A stretch of DNA of 64,000 bases from Chloroflexi bacterium UBA4736. GTDB lineage: Bacteria > Chloroflexota > Dormibacteria > Dormibacterales > Dormibacteraceae. Each line of letters begins with the position of its first letter. Positions within the stretch are counted from its first letter, which is position 1. Positions 1-8,115 of this stretch are shown piece after piece. A program made the translations under genes and the position numbers. The stretch lies in assembly GCA_002404015.1 (NCBI GenBank), contig DHIW01000104.1, positions 128,542 to 192,541 of the forward strand, read 5' to 3'. The notes under the pieces are model-generated. The model was not told where the DNA came from, did not search any database, and was given only the letters and a program-made list of their open reading frames with translations.

Positions 1-650
1 TAAGCGTCGCTGAAGCTCCGCACGCCGGGCAGGTCGGCGGCCTGGGCGAGCCCCAGGAAGCCCACGATCACGCTGGCCAGCAGCATCGCGTTGAGAACCA
101 GCCTCAGGTCCCGCCCATCCAGCTGCGAGCGCGAGTAGATCCAGTAGATGATCAGGAACTGCGCCGGCGCCAGCACCGACATCCAGGTCGGAAGATCGGC
201 GTCTGTCTGGGTGACGATGAGCGCCAGCGCCGGCACCAGCACCACAAAGCCGACGAAGGCAACGACCAGGCCGTCCAGCCAGGTCAGGCGAGCGCCCGGG
301 GGGGCCTCTTTGACCAAGCCGCGCTTCAGCAGCAGCGCGGCCAGGGTGAGCAGGATCAGCACCTCGCCCGGGCGGAGCAGAGGGATCACCGTGCCCCTCC
401 CCAGACCGGCTGTGAGCGGGACGGCGAGGGCGAGGATCACGCAGGCCACTCCCGTTCGCCAGACGGCAAGGAGAAAGACGGCCGCGGCGATGGCGGCTCC
501 CGCCGCCCCCAGGGCGCCCCGAGGGCCGAAGAGAGCTGTCAGCGGGATCGCCGCGACCAGCGCCAGCATGCCCGTCAGGAGGAGGGCGTTGACCGGCGCC
601 CCCTGACCCTGGCTGGCGCGCCTCGCCTCAGGCGACCGCAGGTAGACCAC
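1..650 (-). CDS. O-antigen ligase/polymerase-like membrane protein (N-terminal part, cut by window edge)
   Basis: N-terminal ~216 codons of a multi-spanning membrane protein that runs off the left edge. From a GTG at 648-650 the frame has about five hydrophobic stretches separated by short charged loops, and the last visible part contains GFLGLAQAADLPGV, which resembles the LGLxQ region of Wzy_C/RfaL-type O-antigen ligases and polysaccharide polymerases. The proposed start overlaps the end of the upstream glycosyltransferase by 23 bases, as expected for the next gene of a leftward polysaccharide operon. The role in polymerising or ligating surface polysaccharide is inferred from topology and neighbours; no catalytic loop is in view, so a generic membrane protein cannot be excluded. 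Confidence 0.6.
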   Translation of the reverse strand, partial: MVYLRSPEARRASQGQGAPVNALLLTGMLALVAAIPLTALFGPRGALGAAGAAIAAAVFLLAVWRTGVACVILALAVPLTAGLGRGTVIPLLRPGEVLILLTLAALLLKRGLVKEAPPGARLTWLDGLVVAFVGFVVLVPALALIVTQTDADLPTWMSVLAPAQFLIIYWIYSRSQLDGRDLRLVLNAMLLASVIVGFLGLAQAADLPGVRSFSDA

Positions 651-2895
651 GGATCCCGCCCAGGCCCAGCGCGTCGACGTAGCCATCCGAGATCGACTCC
701 CAGCTGATGGCCTTCAGCGCGCCGGCGGCCCGCTCCGCCTGCCGGCGGCCCCGCTCGGGCTGGTCCAACAGCTCCTCGATGCGTTCTGCGAGCTCGTCCA
801 CGTCGCCAGGCGTGAAATAGGACACGCAGCCGGGAGGAAAGTACTCCTCCATCGCGGCCAGCCGCGAGCAGACCGCCGGGATCCCCAGCGCGGCGTAGTC
901 GATCAGCCGGGTGGGCAGGATCAGGCTGCCGTAGCCGTCGTCCAGGATCGGCACCAGCCCGATCGTGGCCCGGCTGACGCGATCGATCGCCTGCTGCCAC
1001 TCGGGGATGAAGCCCTGGAAGTCGACCTGCCCCGCGACGCCCAGCTCGCTCGCCAGCCGGCGCAGCTGGGACTGGTACTCGCCGTCGCCGATCAGCTCGA
1101 AGCGGAGGTCGGGCCAGCGCTCGAGAAGCCGCGGCAGAGCCCGCATCACCAGCTGCAGACCGTAGCGCTCGATCTGGACGCCGTGGGCCACCAGCACCGG
1201 TGAGCCGGCCGTTGTGTGGGCTGCCTTCTGCTCCGGCGGATACTGGGTGTTCGGCACCACCGCGACCCGCTCCGGGTCGGCGCCTCGGCCGACCAGGATG
1301 CGGCGCCAGGTGTCGGACACTGTGATGACGCCATCCGCCCAGCGCACGGCGGCCTGCTCGCAGAGGACCGCCAGCCGGACCAGCGGATGACCGGCTCGCA
1401 GCCGGAGGCGAGTGGCGGTCAGCTCGGGGTTCATCTCCAGCATGTTGAGAACGACCCGGGCGCCCCGCAGCTTGGGCACCAGCGCCGTGAACACGGCCAG
1501 GTCGGGCTGGTTGTAGACATCCACGCTGCGGTAGCGCCGGAGGGCGCCGAGCACGGAGACCAGGGGCAGCGCCAGCAGCAGGATGCTGCAGTACTCGAAC
1601 ACGTACCAGAGCGGGTGCGAGCGCCGGTGGTGGACCGGCAGCCGGTACACGCGGAGCCCCGGCAGCCCCTCCTTGCCGAGTCCGACCAGGTTCGAGATCC
1701 AGGGGCAGAGCACGTCGACCTCGGCCCCGGCGGCGAGCAGGCTGCGCACGTTCCGGAGGATCACGTGGTCCGGGAACGGGTACCCGCTCACCACGAGCAC
1801 CCGTTCGGGCCTGGCGGAGGCGGCGGCTGCGAGCCGCGAGCCCAGCTCCTGCAGCGCGTCCTCGCGCTGGCTGACAAGGGCCGCCTTCAGCGCGCGGCTG
1901 CGCGCGGCAAGCTCGGCTGAGCGGCTGACCGCCTCGCGGAGGGAAGCGGCCATCGCCTCGGGGCGGTTGGCCGTGAACAGCGCCGCGGAGCCGAAGCGCT
2001 CCCTGAGGCCGGGCTGGTCCGAGAGCACCATCGGCTGTCCGAGACCCGCCGCCTCGAACGCCGCCCGGCTCATGGTGTTGGTCTCCTCGCTGAAGACAGC
2101 GACCACGTCGGCGGCGAGCATCTCGGCCAGGAAGCGGGGATAGTCCAGGAAGCCGGTCAGCACGATGTTGCCGGCTGCCGGGCGCCTGAGCGCCCCCGGC
2201 AGCCGGAGCGGATCCCCGGTGAACCGGACCTCGAGCTCGGGCACCAGCTCAGCGGCCGCCAGGGCGCCCGCGAAGGGCTCGGTCTCGTCGAAGCTGCCCG
2301 CTACGAGGACGCGCGGTCGGGATCCGCGAGCCACCGGCTCGCCGGCCTCGGTCTCGCCGGGCACGTCGTCGGGGAGCAGGAGGACGGGCACGTGCCATCC
2401 GGCCAGGAGCTCGCGGTCGGAGTCGGTATGAACGAGCGCCACCGCAACCCGCCTCAGCAGCACGCGATGGATCGGTCGCGACCAGGCCCAGCGGCGATCT
2501 GTGAAGGCGCCCGTATGGCAGTCGACGACCAACCGCGCGGAGTTGAGCGCGCACCAGCCCCACGCCACAATCGGCGCGAAGACCGGAGGGGTGGTCACGA
2601 CGACTACCGCCGGGCGCTCGCGGCTCAGCTTGCCCCAGGTGCGCGCCGTGTCAGCCAGATAGCGGAGCGGCAGCAGCCAGCGGCTCCGCACCGGCGCGCC
2701 CGCCCGGGTGAAGAGCACGCCGCCCTCGAGACTGCGGGCGAGGGCCGCGGTGCGGGCCTGGAAGCGGTCCCAACCCACCACGACTGGGGCTCCGCGCCCG
2801 GCCTCGCGGCCATTGCCAGGCCGGGCGGGTCGGGGTCGGGCCGAACTGATCGGTTGGGCCGCGGTGCCGCCGCTATGCGGAGCGGCGTCGCTCAC
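628..2895 (-). CDS. Tandem two-domain GT4-like glycosyltransferase
   Basis: A 755-residue protein about twice the usual length of a GT4 glycosyltransferase. After a Pro/Arg/Gly-rich leader (about 1-35) comes one GT-B unit (about 36-370, including VVVVTTPPVFAP and FEAAGLGQPMVLSDQPG, the donor-binding EAxxxGxP-like site). A second unit follows (about 375-745, VLVVSGYPFPDHVILRNVRS at its start and LIDYAALGIPAVCSRL near its end). Such enzymes transfer sugars from nucleotide donors to lipid-linked acceptors at the inner membrane face. ATG start; it overlaps the chain-length gene by 23 bases. The two domains may catalyse successive additions, or one may be non-catalytic; the sequence does not decide this. 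Confidence 0.85.
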   Translation of the reverse strand: MSDAAPHSGGTAAQPISSARPRPARPGNGREAGRGAPVVVGWDRFQARTAALARSLEGGVLFTRAGAPVRSRWLLPLRYLADTARTWGKLSRERPAVVVVTTPPVFAPIVAWGWCALNSARLVVDCHTGAFTDRRWAWSRPIHRVLLRRVAVALVHTDSDRELLAGWHVPVLLLPDDVPGETEAGEPVARGSRPRVLVAGSFDETEPFAGALAAAELVPELEVRFTGDPLRLPGALRRPAAGNIVLTGFLDYPRFLAEMLAADVVAVFSEETNTMSRAAFEAAGLGQPMVLSDQPGLRERFGSAALFTANRPEAMAASLREAVSRSAELAARSRALKAALVSQREDALQELGSRLAAAASARPERVLVVSGYPFPDHVILRNVRSLLAAGAEVDVLCPWISNLVGLGKEGLPGLRVYRLPVHHRRSHPLWYVFEYCSILLLALPLVSVLGALRRYRSVDVYNQPDLAVFTALVPKLRGARVVLNMLEMNPELTATRLRLRAGHPLVRLAVLCEQAAVRWADGVITVSDTWRRILVGRGADPERVAVVPNTQYPPEQKAAHTTAGSPVLVAHGVQIERYGLQLVMRALPRLLERWPDLRFELIGDGEYQSQLRRLASELGVAGQVDFQGFIPEWQQAIDRVSRATIGLVPILDDGYGSLILPTRLIDYAALGIPAVCSRLAAMEEYFPPGCVSYFTPGDVDELAERIEELLDQPERGRRQAERAAGALKAISWESISDGYVDALGLGGIRGLPAVA

Positions 2896-4327
2896 GGAGG
2901 ATCCCGCTCTTGCGGCCGTTCTGGATCAGGATGCTGGCCACCAGCGGCACGCCCGACATCCGCAGCAGCTCGGCCGTCTCCCGGGCGTCCTCGAGGCGAG
3001 TGCTCCCGGCCGTGGCGACGACGATGGCGGCGTCCGTTCGCGCGGCCAGCGCCATGGCGACAGGGTGGCTGGTGGGCGTGGGCACGGAGGTCACGACCAG
3101 GTCGTAGCTCTTGCCGTCGGCGTCGCCGTCGCGGGGGTCCCAGGTGGGATGGCCGATGGGCAGCGCGAGCGTTCCGTCAGTGCTCTGGACCGGCTCCGGC
3201 TGGTTCCGGTCCATCTCGGCGGCAACCGTGTCCGGGTCGGCGCGCTCCTCGCCCCCGCCGAATACGACGACCGCCCGGTTGGAGCGCCCCGCGGCCGCGG
3301 CCACCCCGTTCGCGGACTCGGCGGCGCTATCGGACTCGGCGGCGCCCACCAGCATCAGGGTCCGAGCTTCCGGGTTCTGCGAGAGCACGCTCGCCCAGGC
3401 CGCGGAGTACGCCGCGAGGATCCGGGCCTGGCCCCCAGGCCGGCTGAAGTCGACCGTCACGGCCACGGGTGTTCCGGTCGCGTCTGCAAGGGCGTCGGGG
3501 CTGTGGATCCGGCCGTCGATGCGGTCAAGCAGCAGTGTCAGCATCACGCCCAGGAGGAGCCCGAGCAGCAGCCCGCCGCCGATGTAGAGCGGCGGCACGG
3601 GGCGGATCGGACGAATCGGCGGGGTCGCGGGTTCGGAGACGGAGAGGGCGTTCCCCAGCACGTCCTGCCGCGCCTGCAGGCTCTGCCGCTGGTGGTAGGT
3701 GTCGGAATACTGGTTCTGGAGAACCGTCAGCCGCGCCTGGTGGGAGCTGATCGCCCCCGCCAGCGTCCCGTCGGCGTTGGGACCGCTGCCCACCTGGAGG
3801 CGGGAGAGGGCGTCCTGCTCCGCCTTGATCAAGCCGTCAAGGCGCTCGATCTCGCCGTCCAGGTAGGTCCTCTGGCTGGCCAGTCGCTGGTCGACCTCCT
3901 GTTTGTTCAGGGCGATCGTGTGGCTGGCCACACCGTTGGCGAGCAGGGTCGCCTCGGCCGGGCTGGTCGAGGTGGCGGTGACGACGATCAGGTCGGTGCC
4001 CTTGAGCACCTGCACAGAGACCTGGCTGGAGAGGCGGTCCAGCCCGGAGATGGGGATGCCGCGATCGGCCGCGACGGCCTCGGTGACGGTCCGGCTCGTC
4101 GCCTTGGCGATGAAGTACTGGCTGAGCAGCTGAGTGTTCTGCAGGTTGGTGTCGAAGTCACCTGTCGAGCTGAGCCGTGTGTCGACGAGCAGCTGGGTGG
4201 TGGCCGCGTAGACCGGCGTCTCCAGCGCCGACGCGCCCAGTCCGGCGCCCGCCCCCAGGGCCACCAAGAGGGCTACCGCCCAGGGTCGGCGGCGCAGGCG
4301 CACCAGGAAGTCGGAGGTGCGGATCAC
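2873..4327 (-). CDS. Wzz/Wzc-like polysaccharide chain-length protein with degenerate BY-kinase domain
   Basis: 484 residues from a GTG whose last bases form the stop of the upstream sugar transferase (GTGA overlap). Layout: short cytoplasmic start, first membrane helix (about 15-35), periplasmic Wzz region with helical segments (about 40-230), Pro-rich PxxP stretch and second helix (IGGGLLLGLLLGVMLTLLLD), then a cytoplasmic domain. That last domain has the length and fold pattern of a bacterial tyrosine kinase (BY-kinase), but where the Walker A loop should be it reads LMLVGAAESDSAAESANGVA, without GxxxxGK[ST]. A tyrosine-rich tail is also absent. It probably controls polymer length/export without kinase activity. 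Confidence 0.85.
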   Translation of the reverse strand: MIRTSDFLVRLRRRPWAVALLVALGAGAGLGASALETPVYAATTQLLVDTRLSSTGDFDTNLQNTQLLSQYFIAKATSRTVTEAVAADRGIPISGLDRLSSQVSVQVLKGTDLIVVTATSTSPAEATLLANGVASHTIALNKQEVDQRLASQRTYLDGEIERLDGLIKAEQDALSRLQVGSGPNADGTLAGAISSHQARLTVLQNQYSDTYHQRQSLQARQDVLGNALSVSEPATPPIRPIRPVPPLYIGGGLLLGLLLGVMLTLLLDRIDGRIHSPDALADATGTPVAVTVDFSRPGGQARILAAYSAAWASVLSQNPEARTLMLVGAAESDSAAESANGVAAAAGRSNRAVVVFGGGEERADPDTVAAEMDRNQPEPVQSTDGTLALPIGHPTWDPRDGDADGKSYDLVVTSVPTPTSHPVAMALAARTDAAIVVATAGSTRLEDARETAELLRMSGVPLVASILIQNGRKSGILRERRRSA

Positions 4328-5016
4328 AGTGCGACGGCGGCCAGGTCCGCCAAGAGCACGGGGACGGTGCGGGCCAGGATCTTGAGGTCGGCCCAGACCG
4401 AGCGGGTGGCGACGTAGGCGAGGTCGAGAGCCATCATCTCCGGCGCCGTGCGGCGGTCGCGGCCGGAGACCTGCCAGGGGCCTGTGATCCCCGGCTTGAC
4501 CTTCAGCCGGTCGTAGTACGACTCCTGGTAGTGCTCCAGCTCGTACGGGATGGCCGGCCGCGGCCCGACCAGGCTCATGTCCCCCCGGATGACGTTCACC
4601 AGCTGCGGCAGCTCGTCGAAGTTGGTCCCGCGCAGGATCCGGCCGACCCGCGTCACCCGATCGTCTCCCGACTTTCGATAACCGCGCACCGCGTCGCTGC
4701 CCTGGAACCAGGCCCGGGCCAGCTCCTGGTGAACCCGCTCGTCGTTGCTCGGCCGCATGGTGCGGAACTTCCACATTCGGAAGTGGCGCCCGTCCCTTCC
4801 GACCCGCTTCTGGACGAAGAGGACGGGACCTTCGCCGTCAAGGTGGATCAGCAGGGCGGCCAGCAGCATAAGGGGCGCCAGCAGGACCAGCGCAACGGAG
4901 GCGACGAGCAGGTCGACGATACGGGTGGCGGCGGCGTCGAGGGTGGCGCTCAGCGCGGGCCGGTCGCCCGCGCGCCGCAGCGCGTGGACGGGCTGGCCGA
5001 GGCGCAGCACCTGCAC
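4324..5016 (-). CDS. Polyprenyl-phosphate sugar-phosphate transferase (initiating glycosyltransferase)
   Basis: 230 residues, the size of the minimal catalytic form (PF02397, as in WbaP C-terminus/PglC), which transfers sugar-1-phosphate to undecaprenyl phosphate to start a repeat unit. One N-terminal membrane helix (about 32-58) is followed by [53 protein letters not shown] and [13 protein letters not shown], all family signatures. Start is GTG; an in-frame TAG lies immediately upstream, so it cannot begin earlier. It is the first gene of the leftward operon that includes the chain-length protein, glycosyltransferase and polymerase-like gene. Confidence 0.93.
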   Translation of the reverse strand: MQVLRLGQPVHALRRAGDRPALSATLDAAATRIVDLLVASVALVLLAPLMLLAALLIHLDGEGPVLFVQKRVGRDGRHFRMWKFRTMRPSNDERVHQELARAWFQGSDAVRGYRKSGDDRVTRVGRILRGTNFDELPQLVNVIRGDMSLVGPRPAIPYELEHYQESYYDRLKVKPGITGPWQVSGRDRRTAPEMMALDLAYVATRSVWADLKILARTVPVLLADLAAVAL

Positions 5017-5183
5017 CTAGACGCCCCTCGGGAATGCCGCGACGACATGTGCCGAATACATATGAAGCACGCTAACAACTGCCCGGCCAGGCCCCAATGG
5101 GACGTTTGACCACCTTGTCCTATGACAACTGGGTAGGCTCGCAGCCGGGGCTCGCGTCGAGCGGCCGATGGTAGGCTGGGTCG

Positions 5184-5759
5184 ATGCTCAGCGCGGACGT
5201 CCGGGTGCACCCCTCGGCGGAGGTTTCGGAGGAGGCCGAGGTGGGTGACGGCACCGCGATCTGGAACGAGGCCCAGGTTCGAGCGGGAGCTCGCGTCGGC
5301 CGCGAGTGTCTGTTCGGGAAGGGTGTCTACGTCGACGTCGACGTCGTCGTCGGGGACCGGGTGAAGCTCGAGAACCGGGTCTCGCTGTTCCGAGGCGCGC
5401 GGCTCGGTTCCGGCGTGTTCGTCGGCCCGCACTCCTGCTTGTTGAACGACAAGCGGCCGCGGTCTCTCACGCCCGACGGGCAGCTCAAGGACCTCGCCGA
5501 CTGGATCGTGAGCGGCGTCACCGTCGGCGACGGGGCCTCCATCGGCGGCGGCTGCACGGTGCTGCCCGGAGTAACGATCGGCCGCTACGCGCTGGTCGGC
5601 GCGGGCTCGGTGGTCACCCGGGACGTGCCCGACCACGGGCTGGTGTACGGCAACCCCGCGCGCCTGGTCGGCTATGCCTGCGAGTGCGGGCAGCGGCTGG
5701 GGGCCGGCGGACTCTGCCCCGACTGCGGCCGCGTCCACGACCTCCCGGAGGCCGGTTGA
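5184..5759 (+). CDS. Hexapeptide-repeat N-acetyltransferase (WlbB-like)
   Basis: 191 residues with left-handed beta-helix hexapeptide repeats throughout (VRVHPSAEVSEEAEVGDG, VTVGDGASIGGGCTVLPGV, IGRYALVGAGSVVTRDVP). The C-terminus has a CECG...CPDCG pair that could bind zinc, as in WlbB/WbpD-type enzymes that acetylate the 3-amino group of UDP-2-acetamido-3-amino-uronate. ATG start; divergent from the sugar transferase across 167 bases that should hold both promoters. The downstream aminotransferase start overlaps its stop (TTGA), so the two are translationally coupled. Substrate is inferred from the neighbouring aminotransferase and oxidoreductase. Confidence 0.88.
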   Translation: MLSADVRVHPSAEVSEEAEVGDGTAIWNEAQVRAGARVGRECLFGKGVYVDVDVVVGDRVKLENRVSLFRGARLGSGVFVGPHSCLLNDKRPRSLTPDGQLKDLADWIVSGVTVGDGASIGGGCTVLPGVTIGRYALVGAGSVVTRDVPDHGLVYGNPARLVGYACECGQRLGAGGLCPDCGRVHDLPEAG

Positions 5760-6853
5760 CCGAGACCCAGATCTCGGTCGCCAAGCCCCTGCTCGGACCT
5801 GAGGAGGAGGCGGCGGTCATCGAGGTGATGCGCAGCGGGCAGCTGGCTCAGGGCGCCCGCGTCAAGGCGTTCGAGGCGGCCTTTGCCGCAGCCGTGGGCT
5901 CCCCCCACGCCGTGGCCACCTCGAACGGCACGACCGCGCTCCAGCTGGCGCTGCGCGCCTACGGGATCGGGCCGGGCGACGAGGTGATCACCAGCCCGCT
6001 CACCTTCATCGCCACCGCCAACGCCATCGTCCACGCGGGCGCCCGTCCGGTGTTCGGTGACGTCGACGCCACGCTGAACCTCGACCCGGCCTCGGCCGAG
6101 CGGCTGATCAACGAGCGCACCAGGGCGATCCTGCCCGTGCACCTGTACGGCAACCCGTGCGACCTGGCGGCCTTCCAGGACATCGCGCGCCGGCATGGGC
6201 TGGCCCTGCTCCAGGACGCCTGCCAGGCGGTGGCGGCGACGATCCAGGGCCGGCCGCTGGGCGACTTCGGGAGCGCGGTCTACTCTTTCTACGCGACCAA
6301 GAACATCACGACCGGCGGCGAGGGCGGCATGGTCGTCACCCAGGACGAGCGGGTGGCCGCCTACTGCTTTGGGATGCGCCACCAGGCCTACTCGGCAGTC
6401 GGCGGCTACGTACACGACGCCGTCGGCTACAACTTCAGGATGACCGAGATCCAGGCCGCGATCGGCCTCTGCCAGCTGGACAAGCTGGAGCGCCTCACCG
6501 ACCAGAGGCGGGCCAACGCCGGCTACTTCGACGAGGCGATCGACCACCAGCGTTTCCCCCGGCCCCGCGTCCTGCCCGGCCACCGGCACGTGTACCACCA
6601 GTACGTGGTCAGGATTCCAGCCGAGTCCGGCACGACCCGCGACCAGGTCCAGGCCGCGCTGCAGGCTCGGGGAATCGGCTCCGCCGTCCACTACCCGGTA
6701 CCGGTGCACCTCCAGCCCGCCTACTCGACGGACGGCCACCCCAGCCTGCCCGCGGCGGAGGCGGCGGCCTCGGAGGTCCTCTCGATCCCCGTGCACCCCG
6801 CCCTCAGCCGGCCGGAGCTGGAGCGGGTGGCGGAGGCTTTCCGGACGCTCTAG
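5756..6853 (+). CDS. DegT/DnrJ/EryC1/StrS sugar aminotransferase (WlbC-like)
   Basis: 365 residues, normal length for PLP-dependent nucleotide-sugar aminotransferases. Visible family parts: SNGTTALQLALRAYGIGPGD, TSPLTFIATANAI, PVHLYGNPCD, the aspartate in QDACQA, and YSFYATKNITTGGEGG containing the PLP lysine. I start it at the TTG overlapping the acetyltransferase stop because homology begins at ISVAKPLLG only a few residues later. The likely role is conversion of a 3-keto-uronate nucleotide sugar to the 3-amino sugar, acting between the oxidoreductase and acetyltransferase encoded nearby. It converges with the deacetylase gene, sharing a CTAG that is a stop on both strands. Confidence 0.93.
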   Translation: MTETQISVAKPLLGPEEEAAVIEVMRSGQLAQGARVKAFEAAFAAAVGSPHAVATSNGTTALQLALRAYGIGPGDEVITSPLTFIATANAIVHAGARPVFGDVDATLNLDPASAERLINERTRAILPVHLYGNPCDLAAFQDIARRHGLALLQDACQAVAATIQGRPLGDFGSAVYSFYATKNITTGGEGGMVVTQDERVAAYCFGMRHQAYSAVGGYVHDAVGYNFRMTEIQAAIGLCQLDKLERLTDQRRANAGYFDEAIDHQRFPRPRVLPGHRHVYHQYVVRIPAESGTTRDQVQAALQARGIGSAVHYPVPVHLQPAYSTDGHPSLPAAEAAASEVLSIPVHPALSRPELERVAEAFRTL

Positions 6854-8115
6854 CCGGCCAGGCGGTGGCCGGCGCCGGCAGCCGCGGCAGCCAGGCTCAG
6901 GCGGCCATCCGGTTCGATCTCCAGCACTCCGGGCACCGCCCCCGGGACATCGAGCGGGGCGGCCGCCTCGGCTCGGGCCCGCCACCAGCGGGCGACCTCG
7001 CGCGGAAGCGCGTGCCACTGCTCGTCCGATCCCTCGCGCACCTGCCTCAGGAACTGCTCGTACATCGGCCAGAGCGGCCCCTCGCGGAGGTAGTCGGGGT
7101 GGGAGTTGAGGAGTGCCATGCCGCCCACCGACCTGATGAACGCCAGCTTCTCCAGCCACAGCTTGGGTGTCCTCTCGCCCAGGACCGCCGCCAGCGTGTG
7201 GTCCTGCGGGAGGGTGTACGGCAGCTCCCAGAAGCGGCCGATGCGGAACGGCCAGACCGTCATGACGCCTCCGGGGATCGGTTCGTAGGGATCGCTGTCG
7301 AAGAAGGAGAGGTCGTACTCCATCTCCAGGTCCTGCATCCAGCCCGGGTGGCGGTGGGTCAGCGGCGAGCGGAACCCGACGGCACCCAGCTCCCGCAGGT
7401 GGCGGTTGATCCTGGCCGCACGGCGCAGGAACCGGCGGCGGCTCGAGAACAGGCGCCCGTCATGACGGCAGCCGTGGACGCCGATCTCAAAGCCGCGGCC
7501 GCGCAGATCGGCGATCAAGCCCTGGTCGAGGGGATAGCGCTCGGTCACGAAGTTGAACGAGGAGCGGAATCCCAGGCCCTCCTCCAGGTCGGCCACCCGG
7601 GCCGCGAACGCCTGACCTTTGGCGGTCTCGATGTCGTGCGTCAGAACGAATGCGAACTGGCGGCCCTCCGGCCACAGGCGCACGTACGGGAGCCGCTCCA
7701 GGCCGCGCGCCTTGGCGAGGTGCCCGACGGTCGCGGCGAGGAAGGCAGCCCACCGCGGCTCCTCCGGCCAGCCCAGCTCGAAGCGCTGTTCGGCAACCCC
7801 TCGGTGAAGGCTCCGCAGCCGGGTCGTGAGCGACCTCGGCAGCAGGGGTTTCAGGCGGTAGTAGGCACGACGGGGGAGGCCGAGCCGCCAGTGGTCGGGG
7901 CCGAACTGGCCCTCGCCGAGCGTGTTGAAGAGCAGCGCGGCGGCATCATCACCGTCCCGGCGAGCCGCGGCCGGCAGCTCGCCGGCGGCCTTCGCGATCG
8001 CCGCCGACCACTCCGGGTCGGTCGGCGCGGGGTCCACTGTCAGGCGCCAGAAGGCCTGCGGAGTGTTGCTGGCGGTGAGCTCGGGGCCCGGCCTGTCGGT
8101 CGCGACCTCAGGCAC
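6850..8115 (-). CDS. Polysaccharide deacetylase-like protein
   Basis: 421 residues. The core resembles the NodB/polysaccharide deacetylase barrel: FAFVLTHDIET carries the Asp of motif 1, FEIGVHGCRHDGRLF the metal-binding histidine motif, and GFRSPLTHRHPGWM the following strand. About 150 extra N-terminal residues do not look like a secretion signal, so it may be cytoplasmic, or a distinct branch of the family. GTG start overlapping the stop of the upstream oxidoreductase by 8 bases. It probably removes acetyl (or formyl) groups from a sugar intermediate or polymer of this locus; the substrate is unknown. Confidence 0.8.
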   Translation of the reverse strand: MPEVATDRPGPELTASNTPQAFWRLTVDPAPTDPEWSAAIAKAAGELPAAARRDGDDAAALLFNTLGEGQFGPDHWRLGLPRRAYYRLKPLLPRSLTTRLRSLHRGVAEQRFELGWPEEPRWAAFLAATVGHLAKARGLERLPYVRLWPEGRQFAFVLTHDIETAKGQAFAARVADLEEGLGFRSSFNFVTERYPLDQGLIADLRGRGFEIGVHGCRHDGRLFSSRRRFLRRAARINRHLRELGAVGFRSPLTHRHPGWMQDLEMEYDLSFFDSDPYEPIPGGVMTVWPFRIGRFWELPYTLPQDHTLAAVLGERTPKLWLEKLAFIRSVGGMALLNSHPDYLREGPLWPMYEQFLRQVREGSDEQWHALPREVARWWRARAEAAAPLDVPGAVPGVLEIEPDGRLSLAAAAAGAGHRLAG

